Shown: positions 16,310-24,884 of the stretch, piece by piece
How positions within the stretch are numbered: the first letter of the stretch is position 1
Layout: each line of letters starts with the position of its first letter
From: Litorivita sp040371945
Lineage (GTDB): Bacteria; Pseudomonadota; Alphaproteobacteria; Rhodobacterales; Rhodobacteraceae
Reading direction: 5' to 3'
Assembly (NCBI RefSeq): GCF_040371945.1
Contig: NZ_BAABWS010000003.1
Location: 62,001 to 126,000 of the forward strand
Length of the DNA: 64,000 bases
Translations under genes and position numbers: made by a program
The notes under the pieces: generated by a model
Database searches by the model: none
Told to the model about the DNA's origin: nothing
The model's input: only the letters and a program-made list of their open reading frames with translations

Positions 16310-17854
16310 GTGCAGGTCTTGGGCGTAAAGCTGGTAGATCACCGGATCAAAGATCGAATTGACGCCGATATCCTTGCGCGGCAGCAGGTCCTTGGAAAAC
16401 ACCTGCGCGGCGGCAAAGCTGGGCGCGCTGAGCGAGCGCAGCCCCTCGGGCAGCGGGCGCAGCCCCGCGTCGGGCGCATTGGTTGCCATATTGAACCCCC
16501 AGATGCCAAAAGACGGGATCGGGGTTTGGTAGCTGACGACTTGCGGGAAAATCTCCTCCAAGGTGCGCGCCACGGTCCAATAGCTATGCGGGGTGAAAAA
16601 CGGCGAGGAGCTTTGCGAGACAAGCGTGCCATCGCGGGCCAGAATGGCCGCGACCATGGCGTAGAACTCGACCGAATACAGCTTGGACAGCGCCTCGTTA
16701 TGGGGGTCGGGAAAATCAATGATGATCCGGTCGTAGGTCTTGTCCGTCTCTTTGACGAAAACAAAGGCGTCTTGGTTCACGACGCGTACTTTGTCAGAGG
16801 CGAGGCTGGCGCCGTTGAGCCGCACAATGGGCGCGAAATTGCGGCCCAGATCGGTCATCGCAGGGTCCAGATCGACCAGATCGATGCTCTCGACGCTGGG
16901 ATGTTTGAGCACCTCGCGGATCGCCAAACCGTCGCCGCCGCCGAGGATCAGCACGCTTTTGGGCGGCTTGCCCCATGCCAGAACCGGATGCACCAAAGCC
17001 TCGTGATAGCGAAACTCATCGGATTGCGAGAATTGCAAATGCCCGTCAATAAACAGGCGCACGTCGTTGGTCTTCCACGTGTTGGTCACCACAAGCGATT
17101 GATATTGCGACTGTTTGCGCCACACCACGCGGTCGAAATACAAATGGTCCTGCGCAAAGGCGGTGATCTTCGACGCCATCATCGTCAGCCCGAACAGCAA
17201 GATAATCGTCGCAATCACGAACCCGAGCATCCGTTTGGGCGCATCGAAATGATCGCGCAGCCAAAAGACGTTCAAAAGCGCGACGGTGGCATTGATCAAT
17301 CCGATGGCAAAGGAGGCGGTGATCAACCCCAGCGAGGGCAAGAGCAGGATCGGAAAGGCGACCGAGCCGATCAGCGCGCCGATATAATCGAGCGAGAGCA
17401 CATCAGAGATCGATTGCCGCGTTGTCGAGCGTTCGGACAACACCCGCGTCAAAATCGGGATCTCCAGCCCCACCAAAAACCCGATGGTCGAGATAAAGCC
17501 GAACATGCCAGCGGCGTAGAACCACGGCGCGGCGGGAAACAGCATAAACAGCGAGATCGAGCACAGCCCGCCCACCAGCGCGAGGATCAACTCCACATAA
17601 ACAAAGGCTTGGATCAGATTGCCGCCGATAAAGCGCGATACATAAGAACCGACCCCCATCGCAAACATGAAAAACCCGATGGTGAGCGAGAATTGATAGA
17701 CCGAATTGCCAAGCAGGTAGCTCGACACCGTGCCGATGATCAATTCGTAAACAATGCCGCACAGCGCCACGATCAGGATCGACAGCAGCAAGATCACCGC
17801 TTGGCGTTTGGGCAGGTCGGCATAGTCGGGTTGGGATGAGGGGGGCAGGGACAC
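16298..17854 (-). CDS. speE: Membrane-spanning polyamine aminopropyltransferase (spermidine synthase)
   Basis: A 518-residue fusion of an N-terminal membrane domain (about seven helices in residues 18-225, e.g. AVILLLSILIVALCGIVYEL) to a cytosolic spermidine-synthase domain. The latter has the nucleotide-binding SVLILGGGDGLAIREVLKH, the acidic VDLDP, and the catalytic-loop equivalent IIIDFPDPHN. It should transfer aminopropyl from decarboxylated SAM (made by SpeD) to putrescine or another amine. I use GTG 17852-17854, which has GGAG seven bases upstream; a longer start would overlap the upstream terminator. It lies 85 bases after the speD operon's last gene. Confidence 0.85.
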   Translation of the reverse strand: MSLPPSSQPDYADLPKRQAVILLLSILIVALCGIVYELIIGTVSSYLLGNSVYQFSLTIGFFMFAMGVGSYVSRFIGGNLIQAFVYVELILALVGGLCSISLFMLFPAAPWFYAAGMFGFISTIGFLVGLEIPILTRVLSERSTTRQSISDVLSLDYIGALIGSVAFPILLLPSLGLITASFAIGLINATVALLNVFWLRDHFDAPKRMLGFVIATIILLFGLTMMASKITAFAQDHLYFDRVVWRKQSQYQSLVVTNTWKTNDVRLFIDGHLQFSQSDEFRYHEALVHPVLAWGKPPKSVLILGGGDGLAIREVLKHPSVESIDLVDLDPAMTDLGRNFAPIVRLNGASLASDKVRVVNQDAFVFVKETDKTYDRIIIDFPDPHNEALSKLYSVEFYAMVAAILARDGTLVSQSSSPFFTPHSYWTVARTLEEIFPQVVSYQTPIPSFGIWGFNMATNAPDAGLRPLPEGLRSLSAPSFAAAQVFSKDLLPRKDIGVNSIFDPVIYQLYAQDLHGGT

Positions 17855-17886
17855 GCGCGCGCTCCGTGAAAGGAAGGTCAAACAAA

Positions 17887-17920
17887 AAGGCCCGGCCTGC
17901 AACGGGTGCAACCGGGCCTT
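17887..17920 (-). terminator. Rho-independent terminator of the speD operon
   Basis: AAGGCCCGG (17887-17895) and CCGGGCCTT (17912-17920) form a perfect nine-base stem. On the minus strand it is followed by TTTTTGTTTG. It ends transcription after the membrane-anchored unknown protein and separates it from the spermidine synthase gene. Confidence 0.85.
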
Positions 17921-17938
17921 GGTCGATATGGGACCGGC

Positions 17939-18526
17939 TTATTTGCCCATGCGCGGACCGCCCGAACGGGCGCTCGACGGCGCGCGGTAAGAGCTGCGCG
18001 GGGTGACGGAGCGATTGTTGAAACTCGCGGGGGTGATGCCTGCGGCGCGTTGACGCCCGATCAGATTGCCGATCAAGACACCCGCAAGAAATCCGGTTCC
18101 CGAAAAACGCAGACCCGACGAATTGCCCGCCATATCCGTGGCAATCAGGCGGTTGTTGGCCTCGTCGATTTCCACGGTAAAGACGTCGCCTTCACCCTCG
18201 TCCTGCACGCCATTGGCATTGGCATCGGCATAGCCGAGGAATTTCGCATCCTGCATCACCGACAGGCCGAATGTCCCGTCATAAAACCGCGGTTCGGCGT
18301 TGAGAACTTCGGTGTAAAAACCGGTGAACTGCGCCATTTCGGTTTCGGCCACTTGGGTGATGCCGTTTTGCTCCAGATGGCCTTGGTAGCGCGTGAGAGC
18401 GAATTCCGTGCGGTCGAGCACCTGACCCAAATCGGCGGTTTGCTCGGACTTGCCGCCGAACAACAGCGAATAGCCGATGAAGGCGATGACCGCCAGAAAT
18501 GCGATGCCTTTGATTTTCGAAAACAT
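17939..18526 (-). CDS. Membrane-anchored protein of unknown function in the speD operon
   Basis: A 195-residue protein with an uncleaved N-terminal helix (MFSKIKGIAFLAVIAFIGYS) and the rest probably periplasmic. A calcium-loop-like acidic segment, DANANGVQDEGEGDVFTVEI, occurs near residues 100-118, recalling dockerin/EF-hand loops. A second hydrophobic Gly-rich patch (GTGFLAGVLIGNLIG) and a basic Ser/Arg-rich tail follow. I do not recognise the family. It begins 37 bases after the rhomboid-GNAT gene and ends at a strong terminator, so it is the last gene of the speD transcript. Confidence 0.7.
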   Translation of the reverse strand: MFSKIKGIAFLAVIAFIGYSLLFGGKSEQTADLGQVLDRTEFALTRYQGHLEQNGITQVAETEMAQFTGFYTEVLNAEPRFYDGTFGLSVMQDAKFLGYADANANGVQDEGEGDVFTVEIDEANNRLIATDMAGNSSGLRFSGTGFLAGVLIGNLIGRQRAAGITPASFNNRSVTPRSSYRAPSSARSGGPRMGK

Positions 18527-18563
18527 TTTAATTCCCTCTCACGTGCCGCGCGATGGCCGGCTA

Positions 18564-19856
18564 TTAATTAGAACTCAACAAACACACCCACCAATGCTGG
18601 TGCAACCCTAAAGCGTAGTAATCGTCCAAACTCCCACGAAGGTCGAATTGGTGTGATTTTAGTGTCTCAGCATTCTCGTCGGACAGATCGCTGGGCAGGG
18701 CGACCACCAGCATTCGCGCGCCGCTCTCGCGGGCCTTGTCCACGGCGAAGTCCAATCCAGCAAGGCCGACGGGGGCCTCGGTCCATGTCAGCGCCAAAAC
18801 CCCGTCGGTTTCGGGCTCCGGCGCCGATCCGGTCACGGCAATGCCGGTGTTTTCATGGGGCGCGGCGGGGGCGGCGGCCTCGTATTCGGGGTTTTCCAGC
18901 CCATAGACGATCTTGGCCTCGCCGATATCGTGATAGTCGGGCAGGCTCATTTCGACCTCTGCGCCGAATTCCTCATACATCTCGTGGGCGGCGGCATAGA
19001 TCGGTGTGCCGTCTTCGGCATAGTCGCTGGTGGCGATGAACATCTTGCGCACGCCGTGATCCTTGAGCATCCCCAACAGATCGTTGAGCATCTGCCCGCC
19101 CAGCCCCTCGCCGGTGCGATCGCCGCGCAGATAGGTCCACGACAGCCAGACCACGTCAGGCACCTGCTCGTCGCGGCTATAGCCTGTCACGCCCAAAACC
19201 TCATTGCCCTGCGCCAGAACATACATGCCGCCGCAGCCTTGGCTTAGAAATTGCTCCTCGGCCTCGGCGGCATCGTCTTCGTCGGTCTCGTTGATGATCG
19301 CGATCACCTTGGACAGATGCGACAATTGCATCGGCTTGAGGGTGGGTGATTTGCTGCCGAATAGGGAATTGAACATGGCGAAGCCTCCTCCGAGAAAGGT
19401 TGAAAGGATATGGGGATAAAGCGCAAGCGTGGTCGAAAGAAGCGTGGCCTCGAGCGCCAAGGCGATCATCGCAATCATCGACAGGCCCCACCACCGCGCG
19501 CGCGGCGCCGTGGCAAGAACCGCAAAGCTGATCACGCCGTAAACGGGGCCGGATATGCCCAAAAACCGCGGGCCGACCATCACCAGTTGCGCCAAAGTGC
19601 CAACCACAATGCAGGCCGTGATCAGCGCCAGCATCCGGCGGGCCCCGAGGATTTTTTCGGCAATCGGTCCAGCAAAGCCCAAAAGCGCCAGATTGCCGAT
19701 CAGATGCAGCAAGGAACCGTGATTGAAGACGTTCAAAAACACCTCGCCCAAGGGCACAGGTCCGCGCGCCACCACCACATTGCCATTCGCGGCGTAGCCC
19801 AACAGGCACAGCCCGATCAGCGCAAAAGTAACAGGCGCGGCGCGCAACATCCGCAT
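18564..19856 (-). CDS. Rhomboid-family membrane domain fused to GNAT acetyltransferase
   Basis: A 430-residue fusion. Residues 1-165 form a six-helix rhomboid domain with H51-LIGN55, the serine-protease motif G-I-S102-G and H149 in the last helix, so the Ser-His dyad is intact. Residues about 175-312 form a GNAT domain with the acetyl-CoA loop RTGEGLGGQ. Residues about 330-430 look like a second, degenerate GNAT (TLKSHQFDLRGSLDDYYALG). It starts six bases after speD. An internal ATG (19374-19376, M161), with GGAGGAGG seven bases before it, could give a free GNAT protein. Substrates are unknown. Confidence 0.78.
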   Translation of the reverse strand: MRMLRAAPVTFALIGLCLLGYAANGNVVVARGPVPLGEVFLNVFNHGSLLHLIGNLALLGFAGPIAEKILGARRMLALITACIVVGTLAQLVMVGPRFLGISGPVYGVISFAVLATAPRARWWGLSMIAMIALALEATLLSTTLALYPHILSTFLGGGFAMFNSLFGSKSPTLKPMQLSHLSKVIAIINETDEDDAAEAEEQFLSQGCGGMYVLAQGNEVLGVTGYSRDEQVPDVVWLSWTYLRGDRTGEGLGGQMLNDLLGMLKDHGVRKMFIATSDYAEDGTPIYAAAHEMYEEFGAEVEMSLPDYHDIGEAKIVYGLENPEYEAAAPAAPHENTGIAVTGSAPEPETDGVLALTWTEAPVGLAGLDFAVDKARESGARMLVVALPSDLSDENAETLKSHQFDLRGSLDDYYALGLHQHWWVCLLSSN

Positions 19857-19862
19857 GAAGGC

Positions 19863-20261
19863 TTAGGCCGCGCCCACAGGCAGGGCCGCGCCCGAAAAGC
19901 CGCGTTTGATCACCTGCAGCTTTTCTTCGGCGGGTTTGAAATAGCGCCGCAGCACATCAAGGCTCAGCATCGGGTCCACCTCGCCGCACATGAAAATATC
20001 AATCGCCGCATAGCCGTATTCGGGCCAGGTGTGGATCGAGATATGGGATTCGGCCAAAAGGGCGACGCCGGTAAATCCGCAGCGATCCCCGAAATCATGC
20101 AGGTTTATATCCAGAACCGTCGCCTCGGCGGCCTCGGCGGCCGCGCGCAATACCGGCTCGGCGGGGGCGGCGTCAAACAAGCCGCACGCGCCGTAGAATT
20201 CGGCGATCACATGATGCCCGAGCGCCGCTGGCGCCACTGGATGTTGGGCGATCATTGTCAT
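19863..20261 (-). CDS. speD: S-adenosylmethionine decarboxylase proenzyme
   Basis: A 132-residue prokaryotic SpeD, which self-cleaves to give a pyruvoyl enzyme that decarboxylates SAM for aminopropyl transfer. The cleavage site is E71-S72 in LLAESHISIHTWPE; H77 and C92 lie at the +5 and +20 spacing of the Thermotoga enzyme's S63, H68 and C83. The start ATG 20259-20261 has GGAG six bases upstream. It heads an operon with the rhomboid-GNAT fusion and a membrane-anchored protein. The spermidine synthase that would use its product follows after a terminator. Confidence 0.95.
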   Translation of the reverse strand: MTMIAQHPVAPAALGHHVIAEFYGACGLFDAAPAEPVLRAAAEAAEATVLDINLHDFGDRCGFTGVALLAESHISIHTWPEYGYAAIDIFMCGEVDPMLSLDVLRRYFKPAEEKLQVIKRGFSGAALPVGAA

Positions 20262-20473
20262 CGTCGTCTCCGGATTACTCACATTACGGGTGCAGGCAAC
20301 CGACCCTATATGCGCACAGATTGCAAACCGTTTGTGCCGCCGCGCCCGCGCCCCGCTCCCAAAGCGGCGTTTTAGCACCGCAAGCGCGCCGTGCAGGCGC
20401 GCGGCGCGCGCGGGACAAGAAAAAGCCGCCGCGATCTCTTCGCAGCGCCCCCTTCATACCAAACCCGCAAACA

Positions 20474-22891
20474 TCAAAAATCGAGGTTCTCGACGCTCAA
20501 TGCGTTTTGCTGGATAAACTCGCGGCGCGGTTCGACCACGTCGCCCATCAGCTTGGTGAAAATATCGTCAGCCTCGGCCATATCGTCGATTTTCACCTGC
20601 AACAATGTGCGCGCATCGGGGTCGAGCGTGGTTTCCCAAAGCTGGTCGGGGTTCATTTCGCCCAGACCCTTATAACGCTGCAAGGACAGACCTTTTTCGC
20701 CCTCGTCCAGAACCGCTTTGAGCAGGTCCAGCGGGCCGTAAATCATCTGGCTGCGATCCTTGCGGTGCAGCGCTGCGGGCAGGTTATAGACGTCTTGCAG
20801 GCTCTTGGTGAAGCTGCCGGTTTTGCGCGCCTCGCCCGAGCGCAGCATCGGCCCGTCGAGGGTGCGCACCTCTTCGACACCGCGCAAGATACGCGCAAGG
20901 CGGATGCCTTGGTCTTGGGTGATCCGGCCCTGCCAGCCTTTTTCATATTCCAGCGCGATCAGGTTGAGCCGCTCGGCGACCTTATCGGCGGTGCCTTGCA
21001 AATCATTGTCGACCACACCAGGCACGAAGGCCCCCGCAATCGCCGCCTGTTCGAGGATATGGCGCGGATAATGGGTCGGGAAGGCATCGAGCACGCGCTT
21101 GAGCTGGCGCGCCTCATCGACCACACGGGCCAGATCCTGACCGACGATATGTTCGCCATTGCCCTGCACCAAGGAGGCACCGTCGATCCCGTGCTGGATC
21201 AGATACTCTTCCATCTCGGCCTGATCCTTGAGGTAAACCTCTGATTTGCCGCGAGAAACCTTATAGAGCGGCGGCTGCGCGATATAAAGATATCCGCCCT
21301 CGATCAATTCCGGCATCTGCCGGTAGAAGAAGGTCAACAGCAAGGTGCGGATATGCGCGCCGTCGACGTCGGCATCGGTCATGATGACGATCTTGTGGTA
21401 GCGCAGCTTGTCGATATTGAACTCGTCGCGGCCAATGCCGGTGCCGAGCGCCATCACCATATTGCCGATCTCTTGGCTGCCGAGCATGCGGTCAAATCGC
21501 GCCCGCTCGACGTTCAAAATCTTACCCTTCAGCGGCAGGATCGCTTGGGTTTTGCGGTCGCGTCCCGTTTGGGCGGAGCCGCCAGCGCTGTCCCCCTCCA
21601 CGAGGAAAATTTCGGTATTGGCGGGGTTCTTGTCCGAACAATCCTTCAGCTTGCTGCTCAGGAAGTTCATATCCATCGGGTTCTTGCGCCGCGTCAGATC
21701 ACGCGCCTTGCGCGCGGCCTCGCGCGCCAAAGCCGCCTCGACGATCTTGCCAACGACGATCTTGGCCTCGTTCGGGTTCTCCTCGAACCATTCGGCCAGC
21801 TTCTCGCCGACGAGGTTCTCGACCGCGGGGCGCACCTCGGAGGAGACCAGCTTGTCCTTGGTCTGGCTCGAAAATTTCGGGTCCGGCACTTTGACGGACA
21901 GCACACAGGTCAACCCCTCGCGCGCATCATCGCCGGTGAAGCTGACCTTCTCGCGTTTGGCGATGCCGGAGCTTTGGGCATAGTTGTTGATCGTGCGGGT
22001 CAAGGCGCCGCGAAAGCCCGCCAGATGGGTGCCGCCGTCGCGCTGCGGGATGTTGTTGGTAAAGGGCAGCACATTCTCGTGATAGCTGTCGTTCCACCAC
22101 ATCGCCACCTCGATGCCGATATCGTCGCGCGTGCCGGTGACAAAAATCGGCTCGCTCATCACGGTGGATTTCGACCGGTCGAGATATTTGACGAACTCCT
22201 TGACGCCGCCCTCATAGAAAAGTTCGCTCTTGAGCGGCTCGGCGGGGCGCTCGTCCTCCAAGAGGATGCGCACACCGGAGTTCAAAAAGGCCAGCTCGCG
22301 CAGGCGCTTTTCGAGCGTCTCGAAGCTGTAATCGAGGTTCGAAAACGTATCGGTCGAGGCCAAGAACCGCACCTCGGTGCCGGTGCGATCGCCGCATTCG
22401 CCCACCACGCGCAGATGCTCGACCGTGTCGCCATGGCCGAATTTGGCGTAATGCTCTTTGCCGTCGCGCCACACGCGCAGCTCCAGCCAGACCGACAAAG
22501 CGTTCACAACCGAAACGCCCACACCGTGCAGGCCGCCCGAAACCTTGTAGGAATTGCTGTCGAATTTGCCGCCCGCGTGCAGCTGGGTCATGATGACTTC
22601 GGCGGCCGAGACGCCCTCTTCCTCGTGGATGCCCACGGGAATGCCGCGCCCGTTATCGGAAACGGAAACCGAGCTATCGGCGTGGATTTTGACCTTCACG
22701 TGGTCGGCGTGACCGGCCAATGCCTCGTCAATGCCGTTGTCGACAACCTCATAGACCATATGGTGCAGGCCCGAGCCATCATCCGTATCGCCAATATACA
22801 TGCCAGGCCGTTTGCGAACGGCCTCCAAGCCCTTGAGAACTTTGATAGAATCCGCGCCATAGTCTTCGGGCGTCTTGGGGGTGTCGGACAT
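20474..22891 (-). CDS. gyrB: DNA gyrase subunit B
   Basis: An 805-residue GyrB, the ATPase subunit of the topoisomerase that introduces negative supercoils. The GHKL ATP-binding motifs (VYEVVDNGIDEALAGHAD, VSDNGRGIPVG, GGLHGVGVSVVNALS) and the Toprim motifs (VEGDSAGGSA, DADVDGAHI) are all present. The C-terminus ends LMGDVVEPRREFIQQNALSV, as usual. The start at MSDTPKTPEDYG (ATG 22889-22891) follows AAGGAA; the frame is open further upstream but without conserved sequence. It belongs to the dnaA-dnaN-recF-gyrB series, separated from recF here by a LysE-type gene. Confidence 0.97.
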   Translation of the reverse strand: MSDTPKTPEDYGADSIKVLKGLEAVRKRPGMYIGDTDDGSGLHHMVYEVVDNGIDEALAGHADHVKVKIHADSSVSVSDNGRGIPVGIHEEEGVSAAEVIMTQLHAGGKFDSNSYKVSGGLHGVGVSVVNALSVWLELRVWRDGKEHYAKFGHGDTVEHLRVVGECGDRTGTEVRFLASTDTFSNLDYSFETLEKRLRELAFLNSGVRILLEDERPAEPLKSELFYEGGVKEFVKYLDRSKSTVMSEPIFVTGTRDDIGIEVAMWWNDSYHENVLPFTNNIPQRDGGTHLAGFRGALTRTINNYAQSSGIAKREKVSFTGDDAREGLTCVLSVKVPDPKFSSQTKDKLVSSEVRPAVENLVGEKLAEWFEENPNEAKIVVGKIVEAALAREAARKARDLTRRKNPMDMNFLSSKLKDCSDKNPANTEIFLVEGDSAGGSAQTGRDRKTQAILPLKGKILNVERARFDRMLGSQEIGNMVMALGTGIGRDEFNIDKLRYHKIVIMTDADVDGAHIRTLLLTFFYRQMPELIEGGYLYIAQPPLYKVSRGKSEVYLKDQAEMEEYLIQHGIDGASLVQGNGEHIVGQDLARVVDEARQLKRVLDAFPTHYPRHILEQAAIAGAFVPGVVDNDLQGTADKVAERLNLIALEYEKGWQGRITQDQGIRLARILRGVEEVRTLDGPMLRSGEARKTGSFTKSLQDVYNLPAALHRKDRSQMIYGPLDLLKAVLDEGEKGLSLQRYKGLGEMNPDQLWETTLDPDARTLLQVKIDDMAEADDIFTKLMGDVVEPRREFIQQNALSVENLDF

Positions 22892-23074
22892 CGGGTGTTT
22901 CCTTAATACGTTTGGCGGATTTATACCCATTTCTGGGGGCAATGTCACGTCTTCGACACAATATTTAGGGGTAAAACGGCGTGATTGCGCGCTGTGATCG
23001 TCGCAAGCGCGTGGCGGGCAAAACACCACTGGCGGCGCGGGTGGGCAGGGGGCGCAAACCGCACCAAAACCGGA

Positions 23075-23695
23075 TCACGCGAAGGGGATGATCACCGCCA
23101 CGCAAAGCATCAAAGCCCCCGCGACAAGGTTCGTGCGCCGCAAGGCTTTGGCCGAGGTCATCGCGCCGCGCACCTTGCCGATCACCGCCGCCATGACCAG
23201 ATTGCCCAGCAAGGGCACCGCCGCCGAAATCGCGCAGATCGCGGCAATATCCGCGCCGGTGATCGCGGTCAGATCAAAGAACCCCGGCAAGAGGCCCATG
23301 TAGAAAAGGATCGCTTTGGGGTTGCCGAAGATCACCGCCAGTCCGGCGATAAACCCCGCCCATTTCCCCGGACGGGTCAAACGGCTGTCGGAGGTGATGG
23401 TTTTATCGGCATTGCGGATCAGCATCACGCCCATAAAGAGGAACATCAAGGCCGCGACATAGCGCAGCGCCTCCATCACCCACCCGTAGGTGCCGACCAC
23501 CCAAGACACGCCCAGAACCGCCAAAAACGGCCAGATCACATCGCCCACCACCACGCCAAGCGCCAAGGGCCACGCCGCATGAAAGCCCCCCGACAAGGCC
23601 CGCGCCCCAAGCGCCAACCACACCGGACCAGGTGTCATGAACAGCACGAAAAGCGCGCCTGCATAAAGCAAAAGATCGGCAAAACTCAGGGTCAT
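23075..23695 (-). CDS. LysE/RhtB family exporter
   Basis: A 206-residue inner-membrane protein with about six helices. The N-terminal FVLFMTPGPVWLALGARALS and GNPKAILFYMGLLPGFFDL motifs are typical of the LysE/RhtB family, which exports amino acids or related solutes. Its ATG (23693-23695) overlaps the recF stop as ATGA, so it is translated with recF; this is an unusual partner for a replication gene but probably reflects gene packing. The transported substrate is not evident. Confidence 0.85.
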   Translation of the reverse strand: MTLSFADLLLYAGALFVLFMTPGPVWLALGARALSGGFHAAWPLALGVVVGDVIWPFLAVLGVSWVVGTYGWVMEALRYVAALMFLFMGVMLIRNADKTITSDSRLTRPGKWAGFIAGLAVIFGNPKAILFYMGLLPGFFDLTAITGADIAAICAISAAVPLLGNLVMAAVIGKVRGAMTSAKALRRTNLVAGALMLCVAVIIPFA

Positions 23696-24807
23696 GCGGG
23701 CGACTGTGCCGCCGAAATCTTCGAGACGCCAGCCTCTTCTGTCACTTCGATGGATTGGGCGCGCCCTGCGAGGTCTTCGAATTGCTCGGCGCCGGTGCCG
23801 GTCATCCACGCCTGCGCCCCCAGCGCGCAAATCTCGTCATATAGCGCGCGGCGGCGGCTTTCGTCCAGATGCGCGGCCACCTCATCGAGCAGCAAAAGCG
23901 GCGGCGCGCCGAAATCGCGGGCAATGGCGCGGGCATTGGCAAGGATCAACGAGACCAAAAGCGCCTTTTGCTCGCCGGTGGAGCAATCGCGCGCCGCCAC
24001 GCCTTTGGCGCTATAGGTGCCCAGCAAATCGGCGCGGTGCGGCCCGATCAAGGTCCGCCCCGCATAAAGATCCTGCCGCCGTCCCTCGGCCAACGCGGCG
24101 GCATAGTCTTCGGCGCTTTGGGGCATGTCGCCCTCGCTTTGCACCAATTCCAGATCCGCCTGCGGAAAGGCGGTTTGCGCATCGGCCTGCGCCTCGGCAA
24201 CGCGGGCCAAGGCCTGTTTGCGGGCGGCATGGATCGCCGCGCCCGCGGTCGCCATCTGCGCCTCAAGCGCGCCATACCAATGGGCATCGCGCTGTTGGTC
24301 CTTCAAAAGGCGGTTGCGCTCGCGCATGGCTTTTTCAAAGGTCAGCGAGGCCTCGGCATGATCGGGCCGAAAGCTCAGCGTGATCCGGTCCAAAAACCGT
24401 CGCCGCCCCTCGGCCCCTTCGATCCAAAGACGGTCCATCGCCGGCACCAGCCACAGCACCCGCGCGATACGGCCCAAGGTGACTTGCGGTGCGGTCTTGC
24501 CGTCAATCCGCAGTTGGCGCGCGCCGCCCGCTTCGGCCCATATCTCGATCTCGTGCATCTGGTGCAAGGAGCGCAAAATTCCGGTGATTTTCCACCCCAA
24601 GGCCTCGGGCCTGCGCGCCATCTCCTGCGCCGAGGCGCGGCGCAATCCGCGACCGGGGGAAAACAGCGACACCGCCTCAAGCACATTGGTTTTACCCGCG
24701 CCATTGGGACCGTAAAGCACGACAGGGCGGCCATCGCTTTCGATCCGCCCGTGGTGATGCGAGCGAAAATGCGACAGGGTCAATTGGGTGAGGGCGAGTT
24801 TGGACAT
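23692..24807 (-). CDS. recF: DNA replication and repair protein RecF
   Basis: A 371-residue SMC-like ATPase that, with RecOR, loads RecA at gaps. Walker A is G33-PNGAGKT-40, the signature motif is STGEQKALLVSLILA, and Walker B is LLLLDEVAAHLDESRR. Length and N-terminus (LTLSHFRSHHHGRIESDGRP) match the family. It follows dnaN by 77 bases, where a GC-rich hairpin lies, and overlaps the LysE-type gene by four bases. Confidence 0.96.
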   Translation of the reverse strand: MSKLALTQLTLSHFRSHHHGRIESDGRPVVLYGPNGAGKTNVLEAVSLFSPGRGLRRASAQEMARRPEALGWKITGILRSLHQMHEIEIWAEAGGARQLRIDGKTAPQVTLGRIARVLWLVPAMDRLWIEGAEGRRRFLDRITLSFRPDHAEASLTFEKAMRERNRLLKDQQRDAHWYGALEAQMATAGAAIHAARKQALARVAEAQADAQTAFPQADLELVQSEGDMPQSAEDYAAALAEGRRQDLYAGRTLIGPHRADLLGTYSAKGVAARDCSTGEQKALLVSLILANARAIARDFGAPPLLLLDEVAAHLDESRRRALYDEICALGAQAWMTGTGAEQFEDLAGRAQSIEVTEEAGVSKISAAQSPA

Positions 24808-24827
24808 GGGATCAGATCAAATGCAAA

Positions 24828-24859
24828 GCGGCGGCGCGGGGGGTGCCCGCAGCCGCCGC
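24828..24859 (-). terminator. Possible terminator or attenuator after dnaN
   Basis: GCGGCGGC (24828-24835) pairs with GCCGCCGC (24852-24859). On the minus strand TTTGCATTTG follows. It lies between the dnaN stop and the recF start and could reduce readthrough. Confidence 0.4.
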
Positions 24860-24884
24860 CAATACCGTCAGGCGCAAGCGCCCG

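Noticed and set aside
19376..19856. Interpretation of the rhomboid-GNAT gene as two genes joined by an error
   Set aside because: The frame is continuous with no anomaly at the boundary, and the last rhomboid helix runs smoothly into the linker. The internal start is kept as a finding instead.
21353..22906. Long open frame (517 codons) opposite gyrB
   Set aside because: It lies wholly antisense to a certain gene; its translation has the His/Arg/Gly-rich composition of GC-rich shadow frames and no family motif. The same applies to long frames opposite murA, hisD, the spermidine synthase, dnaA and the acyl-CoA genes.
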